A DNA stretch of 64,000 nt from NCBI GenBank assembly GCA_964006375.1, contig OZ023269.1:930001-994000 (forward strand), written 5' to 3'. Origin of the DNA: Tillus elongatus (Eukaryota; Arthropoda; Insecta; Coleoptera; Cleridae). The notes below the pieces were generated by a model, which saw only the letters and a list, made by a program, of their open reading frames with translations, was not told the origin of the DNA and made no database searches. Position 1 is the stretch's first letter, and every line of letters starts with the position of its first letter. Below, piece after piece: positions 48,480 to 60,960 of the stretch. The position numbers and the translations under genes are program-made.

Positions 48480-49600
48480 AAAAAAAATCATCTGATTGAC
48501 GAACTTCGCTAGGACACACAAATTAATAACTAATCGCATTTCATTCTGGATAGTTAAAAAAAATAGAAAACGCCATGAATATTGGTGTAGGAGATGTTTA
48601 AAATGCATGGTATGAGCGTCTTGGAAGCATCCCCATCGTAAATAAAAATGTCTTCTAACGTTAATCAACATCTAAGGTGTGACCGACCTAATGGCAATCG
48701 TTTACTAAGTTAAGTAAATCGCGTGGTTTAGTTTTGATTACCATACTTTCTAATATAAGAAGAAGTCTACTAGCATATTATCGCGGGATCATGCTGGCCA
48801 TTCTAACAATCCTCGCCTCCTTATCCACCAATTTGGAAATACTAAGTGTCCGTACTGCAGGACCTTGATTTGGCAATGTGCTTGTGCTCCATCCTGCTGG
48901 AACCATATCACATTCGTTGAATCTTGTGGATTTTCTCGATCAGGATATAAGTATGCCAAAGTTTGCACGACATTATTTTGGAGCAGTAATAAATAATTAT
49001 CTTTGCTTAAATTGCCATGAATAAAGCGGGACCAATGACATGGTATTCAACTATTTCTGCCCAGACACTAACTTTTTAAGTGTATTGCGTATATTCTTCT
49101 TTCACCCAGTGTGGATTTTCTTTAAAACAGTAGCGACAATCTTGACGATTAGCATGACAGTGAAGTGTAAAATTGCACTCATTAGAAAACAAAACATGTT
49201 CTAGTTGACCAACATGATTATCTAACATTTCTATTGTATGTTTACAAAAAGCCGTTCTTTTATCAACATAAGCTCTCTAGTTTGTATCAATTTATAGGCG
49301 TGCATTTTGTTTTATTTTAATATTCGAATAATCGATGATTGGCTAACATCCAATGTTGGGGCTGCTTGTCGACTCGAATTATGTGGGTTTTCCTCAAACC
49401 CAGGCGTTAGATGCAATTTCGTGCATTAAAAGCTTTCTTTTTCGTATTTGCCTTACATTTTTAGTTCGCGAAATTGCTTTTCAAGTTTACTAAAATCCCT
49501 TGAGATGTAGGCGGCAAATCAGGAAATTTTTCTTGAAATAGGCGAGTCACCTCGATTTGTGCTCGTGTTTTATTTCCCTAACCAATCATCTGTAGATTTG
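48480..49600 (-). pseudogene. Tc1/mariner transposase relic M1c, nearly full length
   Basis: Minus strand: ERAQIEVTRLFQEKFPDLPP near the upper end (N-terminal DNA-binding part), ANRQDCRYCF-like remnants with LFSNECNFTL near 49180, HWSRFIHGNLSKDNYLLLLQ, NNVVQTLAYLYPDRENPQDS, NVIWFQQDGAQAHCQIKV and a C-terminal tail shared with M1a and M1b. The second catalytic D (FQQD) is kept; the first block reads SNE rather than SDE. Many frameshifts. The terminus at 48483-48515 (ATCATCTGATTGACGAACTT) is the same as at 8342-8385, inverted. Confidence 0.82.
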
Positions 49601-49750
49601 TTATTTTATGCATTTCTGTTAAATAAACCATGTTTCTAAATTGCAGTGACAACTGATAACTACTGCAATGCGATTACAATCACGCAGCACGTTGCCAAGG
49701 CGTTTTAAACAAAACTAACATTGCCAAATATGAAGCATCTTGGTAATTTT

Positions 49751-51095
49751 TCCCAAGAAATGATCCAAAGCGCTTCCTAGCAACTACAGGCCTATTTCTC
49801 TCCTTTCAGTCGTCTCTAAAGTGATAGAAAAGTATATAAACACCGAATTACAAAAATTTCTTGAAAAACACAGTCTAATCCACGACAGGCAGTATGGATT
49901 CCGTCAGCGCAGATCAACTGCGGACCTCCTTTCCTTTGTTACCCATTCTTGGAACAAGTCTATGGAACTACACGGTGAATCCCAGATTGTCGCTCTAGAT
50001 AAAGCCAAAGCATTAGACCAGGTCTGGCACGCACCAAAACTCTGTACCTGGACAGCAAATTTCCTCTCCAACAGGAGCATTTCTGTCGTGGATGGCCATT
50101 CCTCTAAACTGTATCCAAATAATGCAGGAGTTCCTCAAGATTTAGTTTTAGCCCCTACTTTGTTTTTTCTCCACATCAATGACCTCTTCTATAGCACATC
50201 TAACCCAGTTCAAAGTTACGCCGAGGACAGCACCCTCCACTCAAATATACAATATTCTAAGCCTGTTTCTTTAATCCAATTAGATGAGGTTCGCAGACTC
50301 ATGGAGGGATCTATCTTCGTGGATCTCCAAAAAATATTAGACTGGGGAAGTAGAAATCTTGTACAATTCAACCTCACCAAATCACAGTCTCGCTTTCTTT
50401 CTCATAAGAGATACACCAGCCCTAGACCCATCAGAATGAAGAACCAAGTTATTTAAAGTAATAAGTCATTTTTACTTATTGGCATTGCTGTGGATCGAAA
50501 TATCAATTGGCACCAACATGTCACATCAATTCCAGAAGCGGCTGCTAAGAAATTAGGTTTCCTCTTTCGGGCTCGCAAATACTTTTCACCAGCTAATCTC
50601 TGTACCTTATGTACTTCACAAATGAGACCAAACCTCGGATACTGCTCCCTCATTTGGGATGCTGCTGCCGCTTCTATACTCGCTATCCTGGACTCCATTC
50701 AGAAGAGATATATACGTCTCACCGGTGACCCTACTCTCACCCAAAGGCTGCCATCCCTTGCTCACCGACGTGCCGTTGGTCACCTCTCTCTCTTTTGTAG
50801 ATATCTGTACGGGCACTGCTCAGAGGAGCTTTCTTCCATAGTTCGTCCACCAGCTGCACCCAACCGATCTACCAGGGGAACAGAGTGAATGCACCCTTTT
50901 ACTGTTCAGGTCACCAGACATAGAACATCTTGTTATGCCCGCTCTTTTGTCCCTAGGACTTTCAAGTTGTGGAATTCCTTGCCGGCACAGGCTTTTCCTT
51001 CTCCCTCGAACCTCCAAACCTTCAATCCAGAATTAACAAGTTGCCTCTTTCCTCCTTGTCAACATTCACGGTACGATAGTATTTAGGCTGTAAGA
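49751..51095 (+). mobile_element. LINE A copy 4 (A4), 5'-truncated
   Basis: Frames read RPISLLSVVSKVIEKYINTE, IHDRQYGFRQRRSTADLLSF, LDKAKALDQVWH (the catalytic LD(I/M)SKAFD altered; a small internal deletion follows), AGVPQDLVLAPTLFFLHIND and YAEDSTLHSNIQYSKPV, where YADD is YAED. LDWGSRNLVQFNLTKSQSRF follows, then after a stop RNINWHQHVTSIPEAAAKKL, RARKYFSPANLCTLCTSQMR, LDSIQKR and the C-terminus with FKLWNSLPAQAF. The 3' end is at GTACGATAGTATTTAGGCTG near 51090. Dead by active-site changes and frameshifts. Confidence 0.87.
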
Positions 51096-51695
51096 AATAA
51101 AAATAAAAAACTGATTGCTCAAAATATTTGTTCACATCTTTATTTGATTTTACGATTTTTCTCTTCTTCTCAATCCGATAATAATTTCGCAATCTGTAGC
51201 AAAATTGCGGTTTTTATATATAAACAGTATAGGCCCTTGGCCTCTGTGTTATTTATGTATTAATAATAATAACAATAATAAAACACTACCTGAAAATACT
51301 TGCGTAATTAAAATTAAAACACGACAAACAATTTTATGTTATTCATAAAAGAAACAATTATACAACATGATTGTAAAACAGTTTGTACGACACGTTCCTG
51401 AATATGTAGATTTTCTACATTCCCTTCTGTCAGTAGAGAGAAGCATAACCCTTGAAGGTACAGTCTTAGCAAAACACGTCTTTTACATAATGTAGATAAG
51501 CCTCATTTTATTTAATAATCTACCATTCTAGTCGTTTGCGTGCGTACACTACAGGGTTTAAGCTGTCTTGTCTAAATTACTCCCGAATACATCTAAAACA
51601 GTGCACTCAGCCGTCCAGCGCTATTTAGCTAATTAATTCAGTTGCGTCCAGACGGTGTACGCTTACATGTAGATTTTAGATACACTTCAATGAGC

Positions 51696-51733
<38 letters not shown>

Positions 51734-52373
51734 CGAACTTGGCGAAGTACTGAATACCTAATTGTACTTGAATTTCCATGTTACCTTTGAAAACTTAGCT
51801 ACACTTGCTCTAAATATCACGACTAGACTATGACCAATTATATGTTAACTATAACGACCCTAGGATACAATAAACAATTACCTAAAGTATTAATGGACTG
51901 AGTAACGAATTATGACAAAGGATGCATGTAGAAAGTTTCTTGTGCGCTTGGAAGGTAGTTAGAAACTGCATCAATGTTGCAACAACTTTATAAATATCAC
52001 CTCATCTATATGGAAATCAGTTTTTAAAAAGTGTTTCTTCTACCAATTAACCTATTTTCTAGAAAAGTTATGAATATTTCCCATTGCAAAATATTTCTTA
52101 AATAAGCACAAATTTTTCTCATAGCTCCACACAATAAAACTTTTTTATTGATTTTTGTAAATATTATTCAAGTCTATTTAATTCTTCAAGTACAACTGCT
52201 GACGAGGGGGTACGCAATATAAACTGAACTGATGTTGTGATGGGAGTAGTTTGTGCAGTACCTTGTTCTACTGCTAGGAGCGTATAGAGCTACCATTCCA
52301 GAGTTACTGATTCAGTAAGCCATGCGTCAGCGTTAAAGAAGTTTCAGTTCGGCTGGTGTGAGTTTTTTAGTGT
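51096..52373. other. No recognisable gene; short (TA)n at 51698-51729
   Basis: AT-rich. The segment after 52200 is probably the 5' untranslated part of the mariner at 52374. Confidence 0.4.
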
Positions 52374-53120
52374 GTGTACTTTTGTGCGCTCGTCGATTTT
52401 TCAATGGCTGATTCTCGTGAAAAGCACGCGCCAAAAAAGTGTTGCTTCTTGTTGAGAAAAAGTGGCACAGAAACCGTTGAAATGTTAAAAACGGCCTACA
52501 AGGATAATGCTATTGGGAAAACTCAAGTATTTGGGTTATTTTCCCCTTTCAAAAGAAGTGAAATGTCAATTGGTGACAGACCTCGCTTTGGTCGTTCTTA
52601 CATGGCTCGAACTCATGAAAATGTTTTGAAAAATGTAAAAAAAAAAGTCTTCCTGGAAGATCGACAACGGACCGCTGATTAAGTTGTGGAGCTGTCTGGA
52701 GAGACTTGGCGTTAAGTTCCGCGAAATTTAACGGAAGATTTGGAGATGAAATGGGTGGCTGCCACATTCGTGCCTTGACTGCTGACTGCCAAACAAAATT
52801 TTTGACCAAAAATGCATGACCCCTCTGCCCCATCCCCCATATTAACCCGACCTTGCCTCCTGCGACTTTTTTTAAATTTCCTTAAATCAAAAGAGACACG
52901 AAAGAAAAGCGTTTTGTTGAAGTTGCCGAGGTGAAGAAAAAATGACGGAGGCGCTGTCGGGCATGACAGAAGACAAATTTCAAAAATGTTTTGAACAATG
53001 CAATAAAAGATTAGGCACGTTTACTAGTGCTAGTGGACAGGACTTTAAAGGGAATTAAAAGGTTTTTGTTAGGAGAAAAGAAAAATGAATGAAAAGAAAA
53101 ATAAGTTCAATATCTTTTGG
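52374..53120 (+). pseudogene. Mariner transposase relic M3 (Mos1/SETMAR type) with deleted core
   Basis: The open stretch at 52374-52682 encodes the N-terminal DNA-binding half: RKSGTETVEMLKTAYKDNAI, GKTQVFGLFSPFKR, DRPRFGRSYMARTHENV, then in shifted frames LEDRQRTAD*VVELS, LTEDLEMKWVAATFVP. This is the mariner helix-turn-helix pair and linker. The sequence then jumps to the C-terminal part (TEALSGMTEDKFQKCFEQ, CNKRLGTFTSASGQDFKGN, near 52944-53060), so the DD34D core, apart from a PTLPPATFF remnant of the last block, is deleted. It is a different family from M1 and M2. Its element ends were not located. Confidence 0.83.
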
Positions 53121-53595
53121 GTGCCTCCTCGTACACTGGAGTAGACACAACGGTAGGTATATTTTGACACCTCAGAATGTTATTAAATTTATATTTAAAT
53201 AGTGATGGTAACCTGATACTAGCCAAGTGCAAAAACACATTATTAAAGAATAAATTAAATACAAGAAATTAATTGAGTGTACATAAATTGAAATATACGG
53301 AGGATCTGGATAAAAATTTAAGAATAAACCAGTAAGGTGATTTTCAGCGGTGGACAGAAGAAACTAGACAATGAATTACACTAGAAATGCAAGGTAATAC
53401 AAGAACGCAGTAGGTCGGGAAACGCAATAATCGAAAAAGCATACAATAAATATAAACAAATTTGAAACATACGATAAAAAGAAAACGTAGAAAATAATAA
53501 TAATCAAAATGATAATAATAATAATAATAGTAATATGCCATGGATAAAAAAAATAAAAAAACATATAATCAAACAAAGTTATGAGCGCTGATAAC
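53121..53595. other. No recognisable gene; short (TAA)n near 53510
   Basis: AT-rich; the Y-rich minus-strand frame at 53344-53541 is translated repeat. Confidence 0.5.
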
Positions 53596-53779
53596 TACAC
53601 TTTCGACAACCCAATCACAACCCTTCTTTTAGAGCTGACGCTTGTTTCTCTAATAAAGTTAGCGTCGTCGAAGGGATGAATAACCTGAGTTTACTCATCC
53701 CTCTGATGACGATAATTTTGTAAGCGAAACGATCGTCGAACCTAGAGTTGTTGTGGTCAACTGGGTTTTCTAAAGTGTA
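53596..53779. mobile_element. MITE family W, complete foldback copy
   Basis: Ends TACACTTTCGACAACCC and, inverted, TACACTTTAGAAAACCC. Each arm carries the W core (GAGCTGACGCTTGTTTCTC, TAATAAAGTTAGCGTCGTCG on the left; GACGATCGTTTCGCTTAC, AAAATTATCGTCATCAGAGG inverted on the right), meeting around 53690. The arms of about 90 bases make it a single large hairpin. Confidence 0.85.
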
Positions 53780-53829
53780 CTTATCAAGGAAGAAACGGTA
53801 GTCATAAAGGACAACGATGAAAATTTACT

Positions 53830-54085
53830 ACTACAAAAGTTAGGCATTGCTAAATACTAGAAAGTTGATTTAGAAGAGTGGTATCATGAACAGGAAATTT
53901 ATTGTTAAGAGGATTATCAAAATGGGACAAAAAACATATACCCAAATGATTTGGGCTTGCTTTTTTCAAGAGAAAAATTTTAAATTTGAGGATTTAAGTC
54001 GATTATATATACAGACAAAAATATAAACCCAGATGATTTAGACCTGCCTATTTCGAAAGAAAAATAAGTAACTGGCCTAAAAGAA
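53830..54085 (+). mobile_element. RTE-type LINE fragment with a repeated block
   Basis: NPDDLDLPISKEK near 54030 and a decayed copy at about 53945 (PNDLGLLFSREK) correspond to the (K/R)PDDLGLPISKEEV block just before the reverse transcriptase. The same block is at 63700. Only a few dozen codons are recognisable. Confidence 0.55.
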
Positions 54086-54189
54086 GTTGCACGAGAAGCT
54101 ATTCCTTTTTGAACAAGTGAACAGCAAACATTTTGGTGGAAAACTTATTTTCATCTGGTCGCGAATTTGTCAGATTGGTCTTGATTACG

Positions 54190-55375
54190 GACTGGTTTAT
54201 TTTTCTTCATTATTGTATCCACAGGTATTTATAACACTCTTCTACATTCATCGAGGCAATGTACCGGCCATTCTGTATTTTGTATACATTTGCTTGTATC
54301 TTCTCTTTGCGACATTTATCAAGCCCAAATTGCATGTCAATATCTCTTGAAAACCCTTCCACGATTTTAGGGAGTTGTTCTATATGGGTGTTTGTGAGGG
54401 ACATTAGCTTAAGATCATCCATCTACTTTCCCCCTGCCATTGCTTTTTATACCAAAGCCCTATATGGTAGAGTTTGGCTTGATAGTAGATTCAATGCAAC
54501 GCAAAACCACAATGGACCTGTGAGGCCTTATAATATTCCCCCCTAATTAATATTGTGCTGGTTACGATGTTATCATCCGTCTGTACTCGTAACTAAATTT
54601 TTGTTCTCTAGGTAGACACTGTGCATTCTATGAACCTCATTATATAAATATTCATCTTGTAGATTTTAAGAATACTTATAAGCTATTCGGCTAACTAAAT
54701 ACAACGCTTTTTTCTAATCTACTTATGTAGCAAAGATAATTCTTGGTCTGTTGTAAGCTTGATTTCACACAATCGAATTATTAATTAACTATTCTTTGCA
54801 TCCCATAGATCCTTTGGCACACCGTTTTTGTTGGCTTGCAATTATGTGGTTTAGTACGCAGTGCGCATAAATGCCTTTCTCAAGGCATATTCTGATCACC
54901 TTACATACAGTCAGAAGATAAGTTATTGGCCGGTATCTGCTGGAGTATGCAGAACACCGCTGTTACTTTGATAGAGTATCTGTAGCCTCTTGTGCGAGAG
55001 ACAATGGCATCTTCTTTGGGTTCAGTATAACATCATTTATTAATACCGCCTATCGATTATGTATATACCTAAACTTCTTCAGGCAAAAGTTTTTGACGCC
55101 ATCAGGCCAGGTACCTTCCAGTTATATGGCTCTTTAATAACTTCGGACACCTCATTGGTAAAGAGCTCATGATCTATCTGTTTAGAACTCTGACAAGCTC
55201 GGTGTTTCTCAATAACCCAGCTGGCGCCAATATTTCAGGGACATGTATGACTAGTTGACTTTTCCAGAACTCCTCGATTTGCTCCTTATCTCGAAATGTA
55301 TTGGTAGCTGCATTAGTAGCAGGATACAGCTGATAGTAGAAAATCCTTCCAGAGCGTTCAAACATAGTGTTGTGT
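54190..55375 (-). mobile_element. R2/NeSL-like LINE relic
   Basis: Minus-strand frames read DKEQIEEFWKSQLVIHVPE near 55290, NEVSEVIKEPYNWKVPG near 55140, RYIHNRLAVLINDVILNPKK, MPLSLAQEATDTL, RPITYLLTVCKVIRICLEKG and KRCAKGSMGC near 54790. In the last part come MDDLKLMSLTNTHIEQLPKI, VEGFSRDIDMQFGLDKCR and EECYKYLWIQ. The MDDLKLY-type active site and the 'FGLDKC' block are typical of R2/R4/NeSL-type elements with a single ORF (family knowledge). The palm region between 54440 and 54780 is not readable. Many frameshifts. Confidence 0.78.
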
Positions 55376-56699
55376 TATGATTACATTATTATTAATATTA
55401 TAGGAAGGCAGAAATGCCATCAGACCCAGGCTATGTTGTGTTGGATGAGGTTTTTTATATATTTTTTGCGTCATGTGCAGTTATGGGAATATTAAAGAAA
55501 CCATCAGAATTCTAACGGGAAAAAACGCTGGAAGTAAGACTGGTGTCCAACAGAGTAGATTCTGCTTAAACAAAATTATGAGGTGTGAAAGCTGCAGTAA
55601 AATAGAAAAACTGCTGGCGACAAAAAGCTATAATTGAGATGAACAGACAACATCGCCTTTACAGTGTAATGATAATGGTGATGATGAAGTTTTCGTGGTT
55701 CAAAATCTACTTTAGAATAGTATTAACTTTGACCTTCAATTGAATGTTTTGTTACTGATATATGTCTTGTGCATCCCTAAAATTAGTTATATCGTAGCGT
55801 TACCCTTTTGAAGAAGTCAATTTTTCAAATTGAAGACGTAACTTTTTCTGAAAAAAAATAATTAAATTTGATTGATGTGTAGATAACTGGTTTTAAAGGA
55901 ACTCGTAAATAACATAAAACTTTGTTAAATTCTAAAGCGAATTGCAATTTGTAAAGCTTATCTTGTTATTTCTAAAAAATGTTTGATCTCGTGTCACAAG
56001 TACATTCTCTGTTTCCAAGAAGTAAATCATTTTCACCAAATTAGGAAACATTATATCAGAGTCGTCTAAATCTGGTGACATCAGTCAACGTCAATCTAAT
56101 CAGAACGACTTCTAAAAACTTTTAGTTAACTTTGAAATTTTATTTAACTGCTTTGCATTCTACTTTCTGTCTGTAGGATTGGATTCACAAGAGAAATGCG
56201 TACGGCACAAGCTTTTACGAATCTGCTTATCTATCGCCCTTTGACCAACTGAATAAGCAAATGCGTTCATCTCCAGGTCAGGGTACCTGCTCTAATCTAA
56301 ATATAAAACTCCGGCCTCCGTCTGTTTCTGCATGTAACTCTCTTCATTAAAGTTCCCTCACTTTTCCAGTTTAACATCATAATTTCCTAGATTGTGATAT
56401 ACTGCCGTATACTGGTACCCATTAAAATTATGTAACCGCACACGAAATATACTCTCGATGGACTAACTATGAATAAAATTATACTCTTGTTGCATTATAA
56501 ATTTTCTAACACTGTACTTCGCGCTACTTCCTTCAAACTAGCCTGGAAATACATCATCCCGAAAAAGAGCGCTTAGTTTAATGCCTCCTATGCTACCTAC
56601 AAGTGATTTCTACTGAAGCTAAAAAACAATGAAGAGATGTCCATGATGTAAATGATTCCCCCATATCTCCCATACCAATAGACATATCGAGTTTATATC
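55376..56699. other. No recognisable feature
   Basis: AT-rich, no supportable frame. Confidence 0.5.
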
Positions 56700-57065
56700 T
56701 AGTGCTTATCGAGAATAACCAAAACACAGGGTATTTTTTCTCCCTCAGGGCTCGCCCGCGTCTTTGCCAGGGTGTAGGCTTAGTAAACTATCTCCAGTAA
56801 AGTTTTAATCATCATCACAGTCTAAAGGCCATCTCGCTTTGTTGTCGCAACCATGAATCTGTATCTTAAGCAGCACTTTTTGTTTTATTGTAGCTTTTGC
56901 ACTTGCTCAATCGGTCCACGTCTTCCAGATGTCTTTCTCTTAGCCCGCCTCTTCCTTTTTCTCCAAGTATATATCCTTCAAATATTGTTGAAAGAAAGTT
57001 ATTACCTCTTAGATTATGTCCAATAAATTTTGTCTTTCTTCTATTAATTTGTTTCAGCAAGTATT
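56700..57065 (-). mobile_element. RTE-type LINE, C-terminal end and 3' UTR
   Basis: Minus-strand frame LLKQINRRKTKFIGHNLRGN, NFLSTIFEGYILGEKGRGG, then after a stop DSWLRQQSEMAF. It matches the closing 'I.RRK..(F/Y)(I/L)GH..R...L...I.EGKI.G.RGRGR' block of RTE-like insect elements. No catalytic part. Confidence 0.72.
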
Positions 57066-57804
57066 TGTGAAACTTTTATTCGTCTCTCGATGTTCCTACA
57101 GGAAAGCAGAATGCAGAGTAAATTTGGAAAGTGACACAAAATAACATATTTGACAATCATGCTTATTGAAGCAAGATTTTTAAAATTTTGTCTCATGCCA
57201 GCACATGCTGTAAAATTATAATTACCAAGTAACAGGTATAAATAAAAAAGGATACACAGTGTGTGTTTTTCTTTTGGAATAATGAAAATAACTTGAAAAG
57301 AAAAAAAGGTTTGAAAAATGTTTCGAATAGAAGTTGTTGTCTTTTTAACATATTACTGTGACCTAGAAATTTTTTGACAGCCTGAATTGTCATCTTTGTA
57401 ATTGCCAACGTTTCTTTCGAATGGTTTTTGGGCATTGGAAAGTAAAGGGAAAGACTATATAATAAGTTGAAATGGATAAAAAAATATCAATTGGGAACGT
57501 CAAACTTCAAGTTGTCAATTTCACGCTTAAAAAGTCTTGGTTATTGAATTTGGTTCTAATCTGTAAAAATTGCACAAGTTGGATACGCACAAGTTTAAAA
57601 CTTTTCTGTCAAATGGCGTCTTGTGAAATTAGTATCAATAAATAATACTATTACTATCTTTTTTTGATATCTATAATTTTTTCTGCACCCAGGTCATTAA
57701 TTTTTAATGTGGTTGGATAATGAAATCTCTCGAGAAAAATTATAAAACCACGGTAGCGTTATGAAAATTAATAATTAATGTATTCTAGGGTCAATATAAT
57801 AATC
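57066..57804. other. No recognisable feature
   Basis: AT-rich, no supportable frame. Confidence 0.5.
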
Positions 57805-58230
57805 TAATGCGGCACCGCCTCCTACAACGTTTTTTTATCGATCTGGCCAACATATGACTATCAGAATCTATAGTTCCAGCAAGATGAAGCACATAGTCAT
57901 TTTAACCTCCAGTCCGAAATTTCCAAAGTCACATTTTCCCGAACAAATGGATTGGGAATCAGGGAGAAATACAATGGTCAGCGGGGTTGTCTGATATAAT
58001 CCCATGTGACTTCTTCTTATGGCGTCAATTATAAAATGAAGTAAACAAAGAATAGGCAAATAATTCGAATGACCCGAGGGCTCGCGTTCTTCGTCACTTA
58101 GAGCATTGAGGCGAGAAACATTTGCAATTGTTAGACGAATGTTTTTGAAGAGACTCGATTTATATTTTGAAGACAACGGAAAATATTTAAAACATTTATT
58201 TCGACATCTTATGGTACTTTTTATAATTTT
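57805..58230 (+). pseudogene. Tc1/mariner-like transposase fragment M4 (C-terminal core)
   Basis: Plus-strand frames read FQQDEAHSHFNLQSEISKV, INGLGIREKYNGQRGCLI with SHVTSSYG, then EARNICNC and DNGKYLKHLFRHL. These align with the 'FQQDGAPPHF', 'WIGRRG...WP.RSPDL(T)P(C/L)DFFLWG' and 'GGHFEHLL' blocks of another mariner-like family. Strongly decayed. The 150-codon frame on the other strand is its shadow. Confidence 0.62.
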
Positions 58231-59799
58231 CCTGACTTTATGCGACAACCGTGCATCTATTGTTATAGTGCCAATAATAAAAAAATGTTTGTTTTCAGAG
58301 TTTTTATTATCCAATCCCACTAAAACTTCATCACCCCGGATGCAAAAAATAACGTAAATTTAAGAAAATATAGAGGTTTCCATTAAAAAAGTTTGGGGTT
58401 GCCGAAAAATCTCAAGGCCACACAAACATTTCAAAAAAATTGTCTAGTCACTCTCATTCGACACATTTTTCAATTACTTTTTTAAGTTATTCCCGTTATT
58501 CCAAATATATCCCTGACACTCTATACTTTGAAAATAAACGAAACAAAAAGCATACCTTGGGTGTATGTTATACTTACCTCTAGGAAAAACATAACAAGCT
58601 AACGTAACCATTATGTGTTTATGCGATGTTAATATAAGTATATTGTAGATAAATATAACGTTTATAAATTCCATTTTAGTATATAGGTAGTTAATATATC
58701 ACAGCTAATTCCTGAGATCACACTGAGAAAGCAAATATAATAGTCTTTTTTGTTGTTGCGAAGAAGTCTTATGGCAGATTCTGTGTGTATCTAATTATTG
58801 CAAGTATTTTAGTTTAGAATGTAAGATAACAAAATAAGGAAGAATTCTCTCATTATATACTTTACTTGGTCAATGTTCGTTACGCAATTAAAATAATTTT
58901 AGGCAAACTTATCAAAAAGCCCAAAATTTTAAGATATCTACAACTGAGGTAGCTTGTTTCTTATACGCCACTACGATAAAGATCATATCCCCTCTTCACC
59001 CCATAACCACACGGCAGCTTCTTTCCCACAAATTTTTAGAAAATACTGATTTACCATTGAAACCTAAATAAAAGAAAAACATTACTTCGCGGAGAAATAA
59101 TACGGTCAGTGTTCATGAAATTAATTACAGAGAAAATAAGTGTTATTCAGAGAAAACTGAAAGTCTGTGGCCAAGAGACACTAGGATGTGATGTAATCCG
59201 TGGATTCACAAACACACACACGTACACACATTGAAAACTTAAACTTACTCCATAACATACTGCATACAATTTTAAAATTAAAGTCATATATAACATAGAT
59301 CTTTTCAATTGTTATTGGAAACAGAAGGTGTGCCTGTTATTGTCAAAAAATAAATACGTAAAATAAAACGCCCATATGCTTAATTGAGTTTATGCAAAAT
59401 AATAAAAGCTTTAGAGGTTTAATTGTTTATAAAAAATATTTTACAAATACTTAACACAAACATCGTTACTTTAGGTTAATTATTTTACGTTTAGAATGAA
59501 CAGTGCAAGTTTGTAACTCGGAATAAATTCAGTTAATAAAATACACCTTCTTTTTTTCATAAATGCTTAGACATGTGCAGTGATATTTCAAGTTGCGGTC
59601 TTTTTTTAACAATATTTGTACAATCTATCCTTAGTTTGATGAAGTTATGACCTCATCGATTATTTTAAAGGCAAGCCTGGTTTTTTCTTGTCTATTTTTA
59701 CGGTACATGTCAAGTTATACAAAACCACCAAATTTCAAATTCTTATTCCTTGACATTTAAAAAAATAAATCGAAATAATCTTTAGTCATGCTTTTTTAA
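58231..59799. other. No recognisable feature
   Basis: AT-rich. A short (CA)n lies near 59210-59230. Confidence 0.5.
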
Positions 59800-60960
59800 T
59801 AAATGCTTAAAGTGTTGTACATTCACTATTTTGTAGTGCCCTGAACAGAATTGCAAATCGTTTTGAACATTTAAAATTACTTTGGGGAAAATTAGTCAAC
59901 TCTCATTTCTTATTTGTGCTTTAAACTCCTCGTGATTTGCCGGTTTCGTATTGAATTTTTTTCACGTATCCTCATAAAAAAGTCTAAAGAAGTTAAGTTT
60001 TGTGATCGAGAAGGCCATTCACTGCATCCAAATACAGGACCATATTTTATATTCAAACACAAGCTAGCTATATTTGTAAGTAATTCCTCCTGCAAGCATT
60101 CCAAGTATTTCGCTTCAGTCATATTTGCTTAAGAAAATATTGGCCAATAATACGACGGCCAATAATCGCTCAACAAACATTGAATTTTTTGGGCCGTTGA
60201 GTGTCGCCTTGCCTTATTCAGTGTGGATTTTTGTCTGTCCAATAACGACAATTTTGTCAGTTTACCCCATCATTCAATGTAAAGATTATTTCATTGGAAA
60301 AATAATGTTATATGTATTCACATCCTTCTTAAGTACAGTTTGAGAACCCAAATTACCACAAGACATTAGCGCAATCGAAGGATTAAAAATTCGGAAGTTT
60401 TCATCCATCGATGGCGCTAACTTTACTAGTGTAACGATCATCATGTTTTAAAAAATATGTTGTGGTGATTTGGGTTCTGCAAGAGTACTTTCAGTGCCTA
60501 TCAGAGGTTCCAATCCTCACTTAGCACATTACTCCTGTCTGGCTGAACTATCATGTGCTCGCAAAATTGTAATCTTCTATCAGGTACAATTTTTAGAGGA
60601 TTGTTAGTTTAAAAGACTGACATTGGTGACCTTTGAGAATTTTTACCATTGAAGGTTGCCTAATTTTTTGCTCTCTAGCTAGCTGCCTGGTAGATAAGTT
60701 AGAGTTTTTTTAACGGCTTATTGTATACTAAGCTGCACTTCTTTGTTGAGTGTACTTAGTCGACGAGTACCTGTTTTTCTTACGTGCTCATTAACTAGAA
60801 ACTATTTTCTTAAAATACTTCTTGATAGGGATGGCAAGTCAAAAGAATATATGTTTGAGTAGGTGGATCTTTTCATTTTAGTTTCTTGCTGTATTTTCGT
60901 ATTCATTAACCAATTATCTTGAAAGTTTGCACTTTGTGACGTTCAGTTAAGTAAAGCATT
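59800..60960 (-). pseudogene. Tc1/mariner-like transposase relic M2, split by a W MITE
   Basis: Minus-strand frames: RKTGTRRLSTLNKEVQ (DNA-binding half) near 60780, FCEHMIVQPDRSN near 60560, then the MITE at 60331-60490. After it come IIFTLNDGVN, QNCRYWTDKNPH near 60240, RRIIGQYF, TEAKYLECLQEELLTNIASL, and WPSRSQNLTSLDFF near 59990. The last is the third catalytic block with SPDL altered to SQNL but the later D kept. It ends near 59800 in decayed sequence. It belongs to a DDE_3 family different from M1. Frameshifts throughout. Confidence 0.75.
60331..60490. mobile_element. MITE family W, copy nested in mariner M2
   Basis: Inverted ends AGAACCCAAATTACCACAA (60343-60361) and TTGTGGTGATTTGGGTTCT (60460-60478), 18 of 19 matching. 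Weaker outward extension runs to AAGTAC/GTACTT. The interior carries CGATGGCGCTAACTTTACTA, GTGTAACGATCATC, the W core in inverse. Confidence 0.82.

Noticed and set aside
57868..58320. 150-codon minus-strand frame
   Set aside because: Shadow of the plus-strand mariner-like fragment M4.
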